Made by a program: the position numbers and the translations under genes. From NCBI GenBank assembly GCA_963753185.1, contig CAVWBO010000007.1, forward strand, positions 2,294,001 through 2,358,000: a stretch of DNA of 64,000 nucleotides. The letters are read 5' to 3'. The notes under the pieces are model-generated. The model worked only from the letters and a program-made list of their open reading frames with translations, made no database searches and was not told the DNA's origin. Below are positions 45,669 through 55,935 of this stretch, piece after piece. Position 1 is the stretch's first letter. Each line of letters starts with the position of its first letter. The stretch is from SZUA-442 sp963753185. GTDB taxonomy: Bacteria > Actinomycetota > Acidimicrobiia > Spongiisociales > UBA5794.

Positions 45669-46718
45669 TCAATCGGCCGCTTCCCCGCGCCCGGAGTCCG
45701 GATGACCTGCCTGCGTGTGGTGCGCCGTGATTTCGTGTCTTCCGGGGTGGTCGCTCGGCTCGACGTGAATCGTTGCGACAATGGGAGTCGCGAACGCATG
45801 GTGGAGTTCGTGCTCGACGGTGTGCGCTATGTCATGGCCATCCTTGACGGTCAGCGACGACGCGACCGATATCGATGCCGTGATCCTGAGCTGGTGGCCA
45901 TGCCACCTGACGCGGAGATCGTCGACCGAGTCGACCCCCTCGACGGAAGCGATGGTCGACGCGACGGTGTCGACGACCTCCGGTTCGATCCCGTCAATGA
46001 GCCTTCGGAAGATGCGCTGTGCTGACCTGGCCAGCAACCACAGCATCGGAACGGCAACGGCCAGGCCCGCAACGGGATCGACCCACGCTCGCCCGAATGC
46101 CGCACCCAACCCGGCTGCCACGACAGCAAGCGATGTGAGCGCGTCCGTCCGGGCATGGCGTCCGTCGGTGATCAGCGCCTCGGATCCGATCGACTGACCG
46201 ACCCGAATCCGGTAGCGAGCAACGAGCTCGTTCCCGAGCGCACCGATGACACCTGCCGCCACGACCCAGGGGATGTGATCGATGAGGCGAGGTTCGATCA
46301 GCCTCTGGGTCGACTCCCAGATCACCAAGCCCGTCGACACCGCGATCGCGATCACGATGACCAGCCCTGCCCAATCCTCGGCTCGATTGAATCCGTAGGT
46401 GTACCTGCGGGTTGCGGGCCTTCGACCAGCTGCAAACGCGATCCAGAGTGGAATCGCGGTGAGGGCGTCTGTGAGATTGTGGAGGGTATCCGACAGGAGG
46501 GCGACCGAGCCGCTGATGACGACGATGACTGCCTGGAGCAGGGCTGTCACGCCGAGGCCCGCGAGGGACACCTTGGTCGCCCGTATCCCCACCGCACCGG
46601 TGTCGAGAATCGCGGATGCGGGTGCGTGTTCGTGGTCATGCGCCAGTGCATGTCCGAGCCGATGCCGGAAGCGCTTCATCCAGCCTTCATCCGCATCGTG
46701 GTGGTCATGGTCGCCCAT
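45669..46718 (-). CDS. Cation diffusion facilitator family transporter
   Basis: A 349-residue metal/proton antiporter. It has a His-rich N-terminus (DHDHHDAD, HALAHDHEHA), six membrane helices (about 50-225) with metal-site residues in LLSDTLHNLTDA and ALITDGRHARTDAL, and a cytosolic C-terminal domain. A His-rich tail (HPGRHEITAHHTQAGH) follows. It probably exports zinc or a similar divalent metal. The leaderless -10 supports the ATG. Confidence 0.94.
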   Translation of the reverse strand: MGDHDHHDADEGWMKRFRHRLGHALAHDHEHAPASAILDTGAVGIRATKVSLAGLGVTALLQAVIVVISGSVALLSDTLHNLTDALTAIPLWIAFAAGRRPATRRYTYGFNRAEDWAGLVIVIAIAVSTGLVIWESTQRLIEPRLIDHIPWVVAAGVIGALGNELVARYRIRVGQSIGSEALITDGRHARTDALTSLAVVAAGLGAAFGRAWVDPVAGLAVAVPMLWLLARSAQRIFRRLIDGIEPEVVDTVASTIASVEGVDSVDDLRVRWHGHQLRITASISVASSLTVKDGHDIAHTVEHELHHAFATPIVATIHVEPSDHPGRHEITAHHTQAGHPDSGRGEAAD

Positions 46719-46725
46719 GGCCTAC

Positions 46726-46731
46726 AGGCTA
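46726..46731 (-). promoter_or_regulatory. Candidate -10 box of the cation efflux gene (leaderless)
   Basis: TAGCCT ends seven bases before the ATG on the minus strand. Confidence 0.45.
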
Positions 46732-46881
46732 TCGGCTGACCCGACACCCAAGCGAGTCGCCAACGCGTCGCAAGAGGGAACCTGATCGCATGGTCGGTGC
46801 GTCGAACCGGGGAGAAGGTCAGCCCTGGGGTTGATCCACAGGCAGCAAGCCAGCAAAGGGTCACGCGACCGGGAGGAATCG

Positions 46882-47619
46882 ATGCGCAGACACATCATCG
46901 TTGCAGTTCTGGGGGCAGGTGCATTGCTCATGGCAGCATGCACCCCTTCGGTCACGGTGGAGAACTCCGGATCGCCTGGTGACGGACTCACCCACGGGAT
47001 CTCGGTTTCCGGCGTTGGCAAGGTGACTGGCACGCCTGACACGCTGACGATGTCGTTCGGCGTCCAGGTGGTCGACGACTCCGTGTCGGCGGCGGTCGAC
47101 CGCGCTGCCCAACGTGCGGATGCCGTCATCGCCGCCCTCATCGCCTCCGGGGTCGCCGAGTCTGACATACAAACGGCGAACTACTCGGTCTACCCGCGCT
47201 ACGAATGGCGAGATGAGCAGCAGATCCTGACGGGTTACGAGGTGTCGAACACGGTCACGGCGAAGATCCGTGAGATCGGCACTGCCGGAGAGACGATCGA
47301 CGCCGTCACGACAGCCGGCGGTGATGACGTCACGGTCTCTGGTGTCAGCTTCTCGATAGAGGACAACGAGGCTCTCCTCGAGGCAGCCCGTGAGGCCGCC
47401 TGGACCGACGCGCGAGCGAAGGCGGAACAGCTCGCGTCGCTCAGTGGTGTGACGCTCGGATCGCCGAGTGCGATCTCCGAATCCTTCTCGTCTGCGCAGC
47501 CGCCGATCTGGTATGACGCGAGGGCCGAGGCCGCAGATGCCGGTGCCGTCACGCCCATCACACCAGGGGAACAGGAAGTCGCGGTCACGCTCCAGGTCCA
47601 GTTCTCCATCGACGGGTGA
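46882..47619 (+). CDS. SIMPL (DUF541) domain lipoprotein
   Basis: A 245-residue exported protein with lipobox LMAAC (Cys20) and a SIMPL/DUF541 domain: ISVSGVGKVTGTPDTLTMSF near 41-60 and VSNTVTAKIREI near 125-136, ending in EVAVTLQVQFSIDG. The family (BP26-like) is periplasmic or surface-located and of unclear role. ATG with GGGAGGA upstream; a longer reading begins in the divergent region. Confidence 0.93.
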   Translation: MRRHIIVAVLGAGALLMAACTPSVTVENSGSPGDGLTHGISVSGVGKVTGTPDTLTMSFGVQVVDDSVSAAVDRAAQRADAVIAALIASGVAESDIQTANYSVYPRYEWRDEQQILTGYEVSNTVTAKIREIGTAGETIDAVTTAGGDDVTVSGVSFSIEDNEALLEAAREAAWTDARAKAEQLASLSGVTLGSPSAISESFSSAQPPIWYDARAEAADAGAVTPITPGEQEVAVTLQVQFSIDG

Positions 47620-47661
47620 TCGACGGGTTGTCGGTCCGGTGCGGCGATGACGACGGAGATG

Positions 47662-47919
47662 TCAGCGCGGCTCGAGACGCGATGCCTCGACGCAACCGAC
47701 CAGATCGCTCTCACTTGCGACCGAGGGGTCGTACCGCACGATGAAGGCTGTGCGGAGACGGTCGAGCCGAACGCTGATCACACCTGCGACGCTCTCCATC
47801 GAGGCGACGGCGTCGCTCATGCAGGTGCTGCAATCACAGCCCGCGGAGGTGAACGAGCGGACAGGGATGTGTGAAACGGTCGGGGTCATCGCACACGGTT
47901 CGTCGGGCTCCGGATGGTA
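47662..47919 (-). CDS. Heavy-metal-associated (HMA) domain protein
   Basis: A small protein of about 85 residues with one ferredoxin-like metal-binding domain: FTSAGCDCSTCMSDAVASME carries a CxxC-type pair with an extra cysteine (CDCSTC). It resembles a soluble copper/heavy-metal chaperone or a stray CopZ-like unit. The start is uncertain: the frame is open from a GTG eleven codons upstream, and another ATG lies ten codons downstream of the one used. Confidence 0.7.
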   Translation of the reverse strand, partial: YHPEPDEPCAMTPTVSHIPVRSFTSAGCDCSTCMSDAVASMESVAGVISVRLDRLRTAFIVRYDPSVASESDLVGCVEASRLEPR

Positions 47920-48018
47920 CATGAGGCAAGGTGTCGGTTCGACGTCTCGCACCGAATCATTCGATTCGGTAGGGTGCTGTCAATATCGCATCTGGGACGC
48001 AGGGGTACGTCGGTGGTG

Positions 48019-48585
48019 ATGATCCGAGGCAGAGCACGAACCGGAGCCGCACTCCTCGTCGGAGCGCTGTTCATGGGAGCATGCGGTGGCGATGGCGCGG
48101 AGTCGACAACGACCACCACCACCGAGCCGCCGTCGACCTCGACCTCCTCGACGACGACCTCCACCCTCGCCACCACAACCACCACATCGACGACGGCGCC
48201 TCCGACCGTCCCTGCGACAGCGACGACCTATGTCGTGCAGACCGACCTGACCGCGCTGGGATACTTCAGCGGTGTCATCGACGGTATCGCCGGGGATGAG
48301 ACCAGGGCAGCCATCGCGAGCTTCCAGTCCGACGCCGGCATCGAGGCCGATGGGGAGTTCGGGCCCGTTACCGACGCAGCTCTGTTCCCACTGCTCCAGG
48401 ACGACGCGCCATACGTCGAAACCGTCCAGGAGACCCTTGCCGCCCTCGAGCTCTACACAGGACCGATCGACGGGGACTTCGGTGCAGGTACCCGAGCCGC
48501 GGTCGAGCGGTTCCAGGAGTCGTGTGAGCTGGAGCCGACAGGAGAGCTCGACATCGCGACGAGGCTGTGCCTCTTCGAGGTGTGA
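48019..48585 (+). CDS. Lipoprotein with two peptidoglycan-binding domains
   Basis: A 188-residue lipoprotein: signal peptide with lipobox MGAC (Cys21), a Thr/Ser-rich linker (about 27-68), and two PG_binding_1 domains (about 73-128: LTALGYFSGVIDGIAGDETR; and about 135-185: LAALELYTGPIDGDFGAGTR). It has no catalytic domain, so it may anchor the membrane to the wall. GTGs two and one codons before the ATG are alternative starts. Confidence 0.88.
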   Translation: MIRGRARTGAALLVGALFMGACGGDGAESTTTTTTEPPSTSTSSTTTSTLATTTTTSTTAPPTVPATATTYVVQTDLTALGYFSGVIDGIAGDETRAAIASFQSDAGIEADGEFGPVTDAALFPLLQDDAPYVETVQETLAALELYTGPIDGDFGAGTRAAVERFQESCELEPTGELDIATRLCLFEV

Positions 48586-48661
48586 CGGAGCCGCTCGAAC
48601 CGATACCGGACTCTGTCCGATCACCCCGGGGTAGGGTCGGAACCCACCGAGGAGGTTCACC

Positions 48662-49159
48662 ATGCTCACCGAGGAACTCATCAACAAGGTCACATGGAAG
48701 ATCCCGAACGCACTCGTGCTCGTCGGGTCGCGCTCAGGGGAGGACTGGAACGGGATGACCACGTCCTGGGTGACGCAGGTCGCGCAGGATCCCGTGCTGA
48801 TCGGCATCGGTGTCGACACCGTTGCCGTCACGCATCGCCTCATCGAATCGGGAGGATCGTTCACGGTCAACCTGTGGAACGCAGACAACACCCGGCCGTT
48901 CGTGAAGTTCTCGAAGCCTGCCAGCAAGGAAGGCATGACGCTCAACGGCTACCCCATCACCGAGGGCACGACCGGAGCACCCGTGTTCGATGATGCGATT
49001 GCGTGGATGGAATGCGAGGTTCGGCAGGCCGTCGACTGTGGGAGCCACACCTTCTTCATCGGTGAGCTGGTTGCAGCGGGCGTGAACGACGACGAGGCGA
49101 CGCCCGCTTCGATGTCCGACACGAGGATGAAGTATGGGGGAACTCGCCGAGGGCACTGA
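48662..49159 (+). CDS. Flavin reductase-like FMN-binding protein
   Basis: A 165-residue protein of the flavin-reductase split-barrel family: WNGMTTSWVTQVAQDPVLIGIGV near 29-51 contains the FMN contact region, and SHTFFIGELV near 126-135 follows. It likely supplies reduced FMN to a partner, or is a stand-alone NAD(P)H:flavin oxidoreductase; substrate is unknown. ATG with GAGGAGG at a good distance. Confidence 0.9.
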   Translation: MLTEELINKVTWKIPNALVLVGSRSGEDWNGMTTSWVTQVAQDPVLIGIGVDTVAVTHRLIESGGSFTVNLWNADNTRPFVKFSKPASKEGMTLNGYPITEGTTGAPVFDDAIAWMECEVRQAVDCGSHTFFIGELVAAGVNDDEATPASMSDTRMKYGGTRRGH

Positions 49160-49182
49160 CCACGGTGCTCCGTCGGAAGGCC

Positions 49183-49485
49183 CTACGGCGCGACGTCGGT
49201 CGTCCGGGTGGGTTCGCCGAGATCCCTCAGGATCGGGAACGGATAGATGCCGGTGCTGTGCCCATCGGGTGCGAAGACCATGTTGATGGCATAGGCGCCT
49301 ACGAGGCCGATGGTCGTGATCCGACAGGTCTCGGGATCTGCTGGCGCCCTCGACACGTTCTTGCACCCCGCACACCCACATGCGTCGCGCAATTGGACGG
49401 CCGTGAATGTGTCGAGACGCCCATCGGACCACGTGATACGAACCGACGTGCCTTCGACGAGCTCGATTCTGTCCGGTTCGATCAT
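49183..49485 (-). CDS. DUF971 family protein
   Basis: A 100-residue protein with VEGTSVRITWSDG, the cysteine-rich LRDACGCAGCKN and a C-terminal GAYAINMVFAPDGHSTGIY, the pattern of DUF971 (related to the N-terminal domain of gamma-butyrobetaine hydroxylase). These proteins may bind zinc or Fe-S. Leaderless start; divergent from aceE. Confidence 0.88.
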   Translation of the reverse strand: MIEPDRIELVEGTSVRITWSDGRLDTFTAVQLRDACGCAGCKNVSRAPADPETCRITTIGLVGAYAINMVFAPDGHSTGIYPFPILRDLGEPTRTTDVAP

Positions 49486-49492
49486 GGCGATG

Positions 49493-49498
49493 AGTGTA
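49493..49498 (-). promoter_or_regulatory. Candidate -10 box of the DUF971 gene (leaderless)
   Basis: TACACT ends seven bases before the ATG on the minus strand. Confidence 0.45.
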
Positions 49499-49570
49499 CG
49501 AGGCGGGCGCCGCAGGCAGACGGTCCCCAGATTGGTAGCCTCCGATGATTGCGATCCGGAGAGGGACGGA

Positions 49571-52274
49571 GTGACCGATCGGCCGATCTACATCGATGGC
49601 TTCACACATCAGCTGAGCGATCTCGATCCTGCCGAGACCGGTGAATGGCTTGCCGCACTCAGCGACGTCATCGACACCGACGGTGAGACACGGGCCCGCT
49701 ACCTGATGGCGAGACTCCTCGAGCACGCACGCGAGCGCAGCGTGGGAGTCCCCGGCTCTGTATCGACGCCGTACATCAACACGATCCCGCCAGAGGTCGA
49801 GGCTCCGTATCCCGGCGATGAGTACCTCGAGAAGCGGATTCGCCGCTTCATCCGGTGGAACGCCGCCGTCATGGTCATCAAGGCCAACAAGAAGGCCGAC
49901 GGCATCGGAGGCCACCTCTCTACATTCGCGTCGTCGGCAACCCTGTACGAGATCGGCTTCAACCACTTCTTCCGTGGCAAGGCGGATGGCACGCCAGGTG
50001 ACCACGTGTACTTCCAGGGCCATGCAACGCCGGGTGTGTACGCCAGGGCATTCCTCGAGGGCCGTCTCACCGAGGCCGAGCTTGACCGGTTCCGCACCGA
50101 GATCGGCGAACCTGGCCTCTCGAGCTACCCCCACCCCCGCCTCATGCCGGAGTTCTGGGAGTTCCCGACCGTGTCGATGGGCCTCGGACCCATCAACTCC
50201 ATCTACCACGCCCAATTCCTCAAGTACCTCCACAACCGTGGCATCGAGGACACGACTGCGAGCAGGGTCTGGTCGTTCATCGGTGACGGGGAGACCGACG
50301 AGCCCGAGACACTCGGATCGATCTCCCTGGCTGGCCGTGAGAAGCTCGACAACTTGACGTGGGTCGTCAACTGCAACCTCCAACGCCTGGACGGGCCGGT
50401 ACGGGGCAACGGGAAGATCATCCAGGAACTCGAGGCGATGTTCCGGGGTGCCGGCTGGAACGTGATCAAGGTCATCTGGGGCAGCGACTGGGATCCGATC
50501 CTCGCCCGCGACGTTGACGGCACCCTGGTCAACAAGATGAACGCGGTCGTGGACGGCGAGTACCAGAGATACAGGGCGGAGTCCGGCGCCTACATCAGGG
50601 AGCACTTCTTCGGACCCGATCCACGGCTCCGTGAGCTCGTGTCCGACATGACCGACGACGACATCTGGGCGTTGCGCCGCGGCGGTCTCGACCATCGGAA
50701 GATCTACGCGGCGTACAAGTCCGCGACCGAGCTTCGTGGCGCCCCCACCGTGATCCTCGCGAAGACGATCAAGGGATGGACCCTCGGACCTGACGTCGCT
50801 GGCAAGAACGCGACGCACTCGATCAAGAAGCTGACACCTGCCCAACTGCGGTCCCTGCGCGACCGGCTCAATCTCGAGAACGAGATACCCGACGACGTGC
50901 TCGAGAGCGGCGAACCGCCGTATCTCGCCTTCGACGAGGACTCGCCCGAGTTCCGATACATGATGGCTCGTCGGGACGCCCTCAACGGGCTCATCCCGTC
51001 GCGGACCCTCGCCGAACGCGAGCCGCTGACCCTCCCAACACACAAGCCGTTCGCCGAGTTCGATGCCGGATCGGGAACGAACGAGGTTTCGACGACGGGG
51101 GCGTTCACCCGGCTGCTGCGGAGCCTCATGAGGGATCCCGACGTCGGAGAACGCATCGTCCCCATCATCCCGGACGAGGGCCGAACCTTCGGAATGGACG
51201 CACTCTTCAAGGAGGCAGGGATCTACGCGTCGCAGGGCCAGCTGTACGAGCCCGTCGACCACAACCTGATCCTCTCGTACCGAGAGTCGACCGACGGTCA
51301 GATCCTCGAACAGGGAATCACGGAGGCCGGCTCGACGGCGAGCTGGATCGCCGCGGCGACCTCGTACGCCACCAGGGGCGTTCCGATGGTCCCCTTCTAC
51401 GCCTTCTACTCGATGTTCGGTTTCCAGAGGGTCGGGGATGCGTTGTGGGGGGCATCCGATTCGCAGGTCCCGAGGCTTCCTTCTCGGCGCGACCGCAGGC
51501 CGCACGACCCTCCACGGCGAGGGCCTCCAACACCAGGACGGTCACAGCCATGTGCTGGCATCGGTCGTGCCTGCGTGCGAGGCGTACGACCCAGCGTTCG
51601 CCTACGAGATGAGCACCATCATCGAACACGGGCTCCACCGCATGTACGGCAGGAACGACGACGTGTACTACTACCTGACCCTCTACAACGAGCCCTATAT
51701 CCAGCCCCCGAAGCCCGAGGGTATCGATGAGGCCATCGTCGAGGGTATGTACCGCTTCGCCGATGCCCCCGAGTCCGACATCAGGGCAACGATCCTCTTC
51801 TCGGGTCCTGCGCACGCCGCGGCCCGTACGGCACAGGAGGAGCTCGCAGAACACTACGGAGTAGGCGTCGAGCTGTGGAGCGTGACGTCGTACAAGCGCC
51901 TGAGGGAGGATGCGCTCGAGACCGATCGCTGGAACCGACTCCATCCGGGGGACGAGCGGCGCACACCGCTCGTGACGCAGCGTCTCGCATCGAGTGCGGG
52001 GCCGATCGTCGCGGTCACCGACTACATGCGCACCGTGCCCGACCAGATCGCTCCGTACGCGCCACGGACCTTCCGATCGCTCGGGACGGACGGGTACGGT
52101 CGGAGCGACACACGCGAGGCCCTCAGAGGCTTCTTCGAGGTCGACACAGGCAACGTCATTGTCGCTGTCCTCGCGGCACTCGCCGAGGACGGTGCCATCG
52201 ACCCGTCCACGGTGCAGACCGCCATCGATCGGTACGGCATCGACGCGGATTCACTGCCCCCCTGGAAGCGTTGA
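49571..52274 (+). CDS. aceE: Pyruvate dehydrogenase E1 component (homodimeric), frame-disrupted by one extra base
   Basis: Thiamine-diphosphate enzyme that decarboxylates pyruvate for the PDH complex. The first frame carries DGIGGHLSTFASSATLYEIG, the ThDP-binding GDGETDEPETLG and the large central domain up to YSMFGFQRVGDALW. After one surplus C in the CCC at 51469-51471, the frame shifts and RGFLLGATAGRTTLHGEGLQ continues to the normal end at PPWKR. Joined length is about 900 residues, typical for AceE. A real null would be severe, so an assembly error is likely. GTG start with GGAGAGGG. Confidence 0.95.
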
Positions 52275-52277
52275 GGC

Positions 52278-52923
52278 TCAGCGCTCCGCAAGGGCGCGCG
52301 CAACTTCATCGTCTGAAGTCTGCGTGAAGTCCTCGTACCACACCCCGACCGCGTGGAACGGCTCCGGCGTGCCCACCACCACGACGTGGTCGACGAGGCG
52401 GGCGATCCGCTCAACGGTGTCGCGTGGCGCGACGGGCACGGCGACGGTCAGCGTTGCGGGACCCATGCCCGTGAGTACGTCGATCGCCACGAGCATCGAC
52501 GCACCGGTGGCCACCCCGTCGTCGACGAGGACAACTCCCCTCCCCTGAACGTCGAGCGGCGGGCGCCCGAACCGATACCGCTTCTCGCGGCGCTCGAGCT
52601 CGGAGCGTTCAGACGCCTCGATCCGGTCGAGGACCACACGCGACAAACGGAGGTAGTCAACGGCGTCCTCGTCGACGAACCTCCCTCCCCCGGACGCGAT
52701 GGCGCCGATGGCGTACTCCGGGTTCGACGGCGCTCCGAGCTTGCGGACGACGAACACGTCGAGGTGGCAGCCCAGGCGGTCCGCTACTCGCGGCTGCGAC
52801 CGGAACACCACCTCGGGGAAGTCCGAGGACGAGGTCGTCTGGGCCGTATCGGCCGGTCTCTGCCAGCAGGTCACCGAGGATTCGTCCTGCGGTCGCTCGA
52901 TCCGGGAATGGTCGCATCTCCAC
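52278..52923 (-). CDS. Phosphoribosyltransferase, frame-disrupted by one extra base
   Basis: A type I PRTase of about 214 residues. The first frame gives VLGLPRGGVPVAA; after one surplus base near 52784-52793 the next frame continues VADRLGCHLDVFVVRKLGAP and holds the PRPP loop VVLVDDGVATGASM. This matches the short proteins annotated as phosphoribosyltransferases or putative erythromycin-esterase partners; the nucleobase is unknown. Start GTG (TAGGTT lies five bases upstream) or ATG two codons later. Stop is three bases from the aceE stop. Confidence 0.82.
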
Positions 52924-52994
52924 TCCCGAACCTAGTCGCGATCACCGACGGTGGGAGTTGGAGGCCGAGGCGACCAAGCTCCTCGTGGCGGACC

Positions 52995-53534
52995 TCAGGA
53001 GGTCGCGCCGCTGCCTGGACGCCAGAACGCAGCGAGCAATGCCAACCCACCTGCCAACCCGAGGAGGGCGGCTCCGAGTCCAACCCACCCGTCGAGCAGT
53101 GCTGCGATCGTCGAGTCGTCGAGTGTTACCTGTGCATCGAGCGAGAAGTCGCCTGGCCCCGCGAGAGCGAGGGCAACGGCAGCCACGGACAACATCATCA
53201 CGTACTCGTAGCCCTCGACGTCGACACCGTCCTTCATGAACGCTGTGATGAAGAAACCCGCCTTTCGGTGGACCGTCCAGAACGCCACGAACATGATGCC
53301 GATCACCCCGGCCGCTGCCAGGCCCGTCGTCAACCCGACGATGAGGAGCACACCCGCCCCGATCTCGGTCGCCGTCGACGCGAGCCATTGGAAGCCGGGA
53401 GCCTTGAAACCGAGCGACGCGAACCATCTTGTCGTCTTCTCGCGCCCGAGGAGGTGCTTGATGCCGTGCGCGAGGAACACGACGCCGAGACCAACCCTGA
53501 GGACGAGGAGCCCAGCAGATACGGGATCCGTCAT
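52995..53534 (-). CDS. DoxX family membrane protein
   Basis: A 179-residue protein with four predicted membrane helices. It starts ISAGLLVLRVGLGVVFLAHGI-like (DPVSAGLLVLRVGLGVVFLA) and has FKAPGFQWLASTATEIGAGV and GYEYVMMLSVAAVALALAGPG, both DoxX-family signatures. These proteins are linked to oxidative stress or quinone-dependent functions, without a firm role. ATG with AAGG nine bases upstream. Confidence 0.9.
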   Translation of the reverse strand: MTDPVSAGLLVLRVGLGVVFLAHGIKHLLGREKTTRWFASLGFKAPGFQWLASTATEIGAGVLLIVGLTTGLAAAGVIGIMFVAFWTVHRKAGFFITAFMKDGVDVEGYEYVMMLSVAAVALALAGPGDFSLDAQVTLDDSTIAALLDGWVGLGAALLGLAGGLALLAAFWRPGSGATS

Positions 53535-53673
53535 GTTGCACACCTTTCGACGAACAGTCGCTTGCCCTCGCTCCAGCCGCCGATCGCGGTCCTTTGGCGG
53601 TCACCAGAGCCGCCAGCGAGAATACTCCGAAAGGAGCTCGCCCGCAGGCTCACTCCGCGTCACTGGACTGTGC

Positions 53674-55128
53674 TCAGACACCGCCCATGGCGATGTACTT
53701 CGTCTCGAGGTACTCGTCGAGGCCCTCGTGGGAGCCTTCCCTGCCGACGCCGGACTCCTTGAGGCCACCGAAGGGCGCGACCTCCGTCGAGATCAGGCCG
53801 GTGTTCACGCCGACCAGGCCGTACTCGAGACCTTCCGAGACCCTCCACACCCTGCCCATGTCCCTCGCGAAGAAGTACGAGGCGAGACCGTACGGTGTGT
53901 TGTTGGCCTCCCGGATCGCCTCCTCCTCGCTGTGGAACCGGAACAGCGGTGCGACGGGGCCGAAGATCTCATCCTTTGCGATGTCCATCGAGGAAGTCAC
54001 CTCCGTCAGGACGGTCACCTCGTAGAAGGTCCTTCCGAGTTCGTGACGCTTGCCACCAGTGAGGACCCGCGCACCGTTGTCGCACGCATTCGCGACCAGC
54101 GCTTCCACCTTCTCGAGGGCTGCCTCGTTGACGAGCGGACCTACGCTCGCCGACTCGTCGAGTCCCGGCCCGACCTTCAAGTCCTGGACGGCGTAGGCCA
54201 ACCGTTTTGCGAACTCGTCGTAGACCCCGTCCTGGACGTAGATGCGGTTCGCGCAGATGCAGGTCTGTCCCGAGTTTCGGTACTTGGATGCGATGACACC
54301 TTCGACGGCTGCGTCGAGGTCTGCGTCGTCGAAGACGAGGAAGGGTGCGTTGCCGCCGAGCTCCATCGAAACGTTCTTGACGGTGCCGGCCGACTGTGCC
54401 ATGAGGACCTTCCCGACCTCCGTCGAACCGGTGAACGACACCTTCCTCACCTTGGGGTTCGTGGTCAGCTCCAAGCCGATCGCGCTGCTCCGGGACGAGG
54501 TGACCACGTTCAGGACCCCGGCTGGAACGCCTGCTCGATGTGCGAGCTCCGCGGCGGCGAGTGCGGAGATCGGTGTGAGGCTGGAAGGCTTCACTACGGC
54601 GGAGCATCCCGCGGCCAGCGCTGGACCCACCTTCCTCGTGATCATCGCCTGGGGGAAGTTCCACGGTGTGATCGCAGCGATCACACCGACTGGCTGACGG
54701 ATCGTGAGCAGGCGCTTCGACGCATCATGGGTCGGAATGACGTCGCCGTATGCGCGCTTTGCCTCCTCGGCGAACCAGTCGATGAAGCCCGCGGCGTAGG
54801 AGACTTCGGCTCGCGACTCGGCGATCGGCTTGCCCATCTCCGCGGTCATGATCCTGGCGAGATCTTCCACATTCGCCATCATCAGGTCATACCAACGTCG
54901 CAGGATCACGCCACGCTGCTTCGCTGTCATCCTCGCCCATTCCACCTGGGCGAGTGCCGCGCCATCGATTGCGGTGGCGGTCTCTGCCGCCCCGAGGTCC
55001 GCGACGGATGCAACGACCTCTCCTGTTGCGGGATCAACGACGTCGAAGGTCGCCCCGGAGTCTGCACCGACCCATTCACCGTCTATGAACGCCTCTGTCT
55101 TCAACAACGATTGGTCGGCGAGCTTCAC
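53674..55128 (-). CDS. gabD: NAD(P)-dependent succinate-semialdehyde dehydrogenase
   Basis: Aldehyde dehydrogenase of 484 residues. Catalytic Cys290 (NSGQTCICANR) and Glu256 (SMELGGNAP), the cofactor stretch ITPWNFPQAMITRK near 153-166 and FGGLKESGVGREGS near the C-terminus all agree with GabD. Oxidises succinate semialdehyde to succinate, giving a GABA or TCA-bypass route. GTG start with AAGGAG. Other short aldehyde substrates are possible. Confidence 0.93.
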   Translation of the reverse strand: MKLADQSLLKTEAFIDGEWVGADSGATFDVVDPATGEVVASVADLGAAETATAIDGAALAQVEWARMTAKQRGVILRRWYDLMMANVEDLARIMTAEMGKPIAESRAEVSYAAGFIDWFAEEAKRAYGDVIPTHDASKRLLTIRQPVGVIAAITPWNFPQAMITRKVGPALAAGCSAVVKPSSLTPISALAAAELAHRAGVPAGVLNVVTSSRSSAIGLELTTNPKVRKVSFTGSTEVGKVLMAQSAGTVKNVSMELGGNAPFLVFDDADLDAAVEGVIASKYRNSGQTCICANRIYVQDGVYDEFAKRLAYAVQDLKVGPGLDESASVGPLVNEAALEKVEALVANACDNGARVLTGGKRHELGRTFYEVTVLTEVTSSMDIAKDEIFGPVAPLFRFHSEEEAIREANNTPYGLASYFFARDMGRVWRVSEGLEYGLVGVNTGLISTEVAPFGGLKESGVGREGSHEGLDEYLETKYIAMGGV

Positions 55129-55248
55129 GGCATCTCCTTGCGTCGAGCTGGTGCGATGATCTCGTGCGATGGTACCGATGTCACCACCGACACGACCCGA
55201 ACAAGCAGACCCACCAATAGCGGCGAAGATGCCCCGGCTCGACGCTTC

Positions 55249-55920
55249 TCAGCTGGAGGCCTGCCAGACGGCGACGGGTGTTGCCTCCGAGACGGCAACT
55301 CCCCCGGCGACCTCGACGGTGAGGGCGAGGACGGCCGGATCTCCCTCGATGCGCAGAGGTACGGTGGCAGGTGCAGGCCCAAGGAGGCCGACCGAGACGA
55401 CCTCGTCGCCGACCACCGACCACAGCTGATACGTGGAGCCATCATCGAGGGCGTTGAGGCCCACGGACGTCGCATACGCCGCTCCGTCGCCGTCTGTCGT
55501 GATGGTCATCGTGATCGCTCCGGTCAGGGGATCGACGAGCTCATATACAGGGGAGGCCACGACCACGGATCCGTCGTCGGTGACACCGTTGAGGATTGCG
55601 ATGGATCCGACGATGGCGATCATGATCGCGGCAATGGAGAATAGGGCGGGAAGGAAGCGCGAACGGCCGGACCCGAGTTCGATGGAGTCCGGGGGGTTTG
55701 GGGCATCGGCAGGTCTGGCGGCCGATACTTCGGCGGAGATCCTGGTCCATACGGACTCATCGGGGCGAACGGGGGGAAAGCTCTCGATGAGCATCCGAGC
55801 GACCTCTTCAGAGCCACCTGGCGCCGACTCGTCGGACGCGGCGCCAGGAACGTAGTCCCTACGCGCAGCGTCGGAGGATCCGGGACCCTCGTCTCCCGAG
55901 GGCCGTGTGTGGTCGTACAT
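55249..55920 (-). CDS. Membrane anti-sigma factor (RskA-like C-terminal domain)
   Basis: A 223-residue single-pass protein. The cytosolic N-terminal part (1-88) lacks a zinc-finger HxxxCxxC motif; a membrane helix (about 92-112, FLPALFSIAAIMIAIVGSIA) leads to an extracellular RskA/anti-sigma-K-like domain (GAAYATSVGLNALDDGSTYQ ... LLGPAPATVPLRIEG). It starts 15 bases after the ECF sigma gene and is almost certainly its antagonist. Confidence 0.88.
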   Translation of the reverse strand: MYDHTRPSGDEGPGSSDAARRDYVPGAASDESAPGGSEEVARMLIESFPPVRPDESVWTRISAEVSAARPADAPNPPDSIELGSGRSRFLPALFSIAAIMIAIVGSIAILNGVTDDGSVVVASPVYELVDPLTGAITMTITTDGDGAAYATSVGLNALDDGSTYQLWSVVGDEVVSVGLLGPAPATVPLRIEGDPAVLALTVEVAGGVAVSEATPVAVWQASS

Positions 55921-55935
55921 GCTCGGAGGTCCTTC

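Noticed and set aside
48734..51505. A 923-codon open frame on the minus strand across aceE and its neighbours
   Set aside because: It is antisense to a clear AceE coding sequence, shows no family similarity and is the expected GC-rich shadow. The same applies to 11847-13328 and 12406-13983 (minus) and 4814-5632 (plus).
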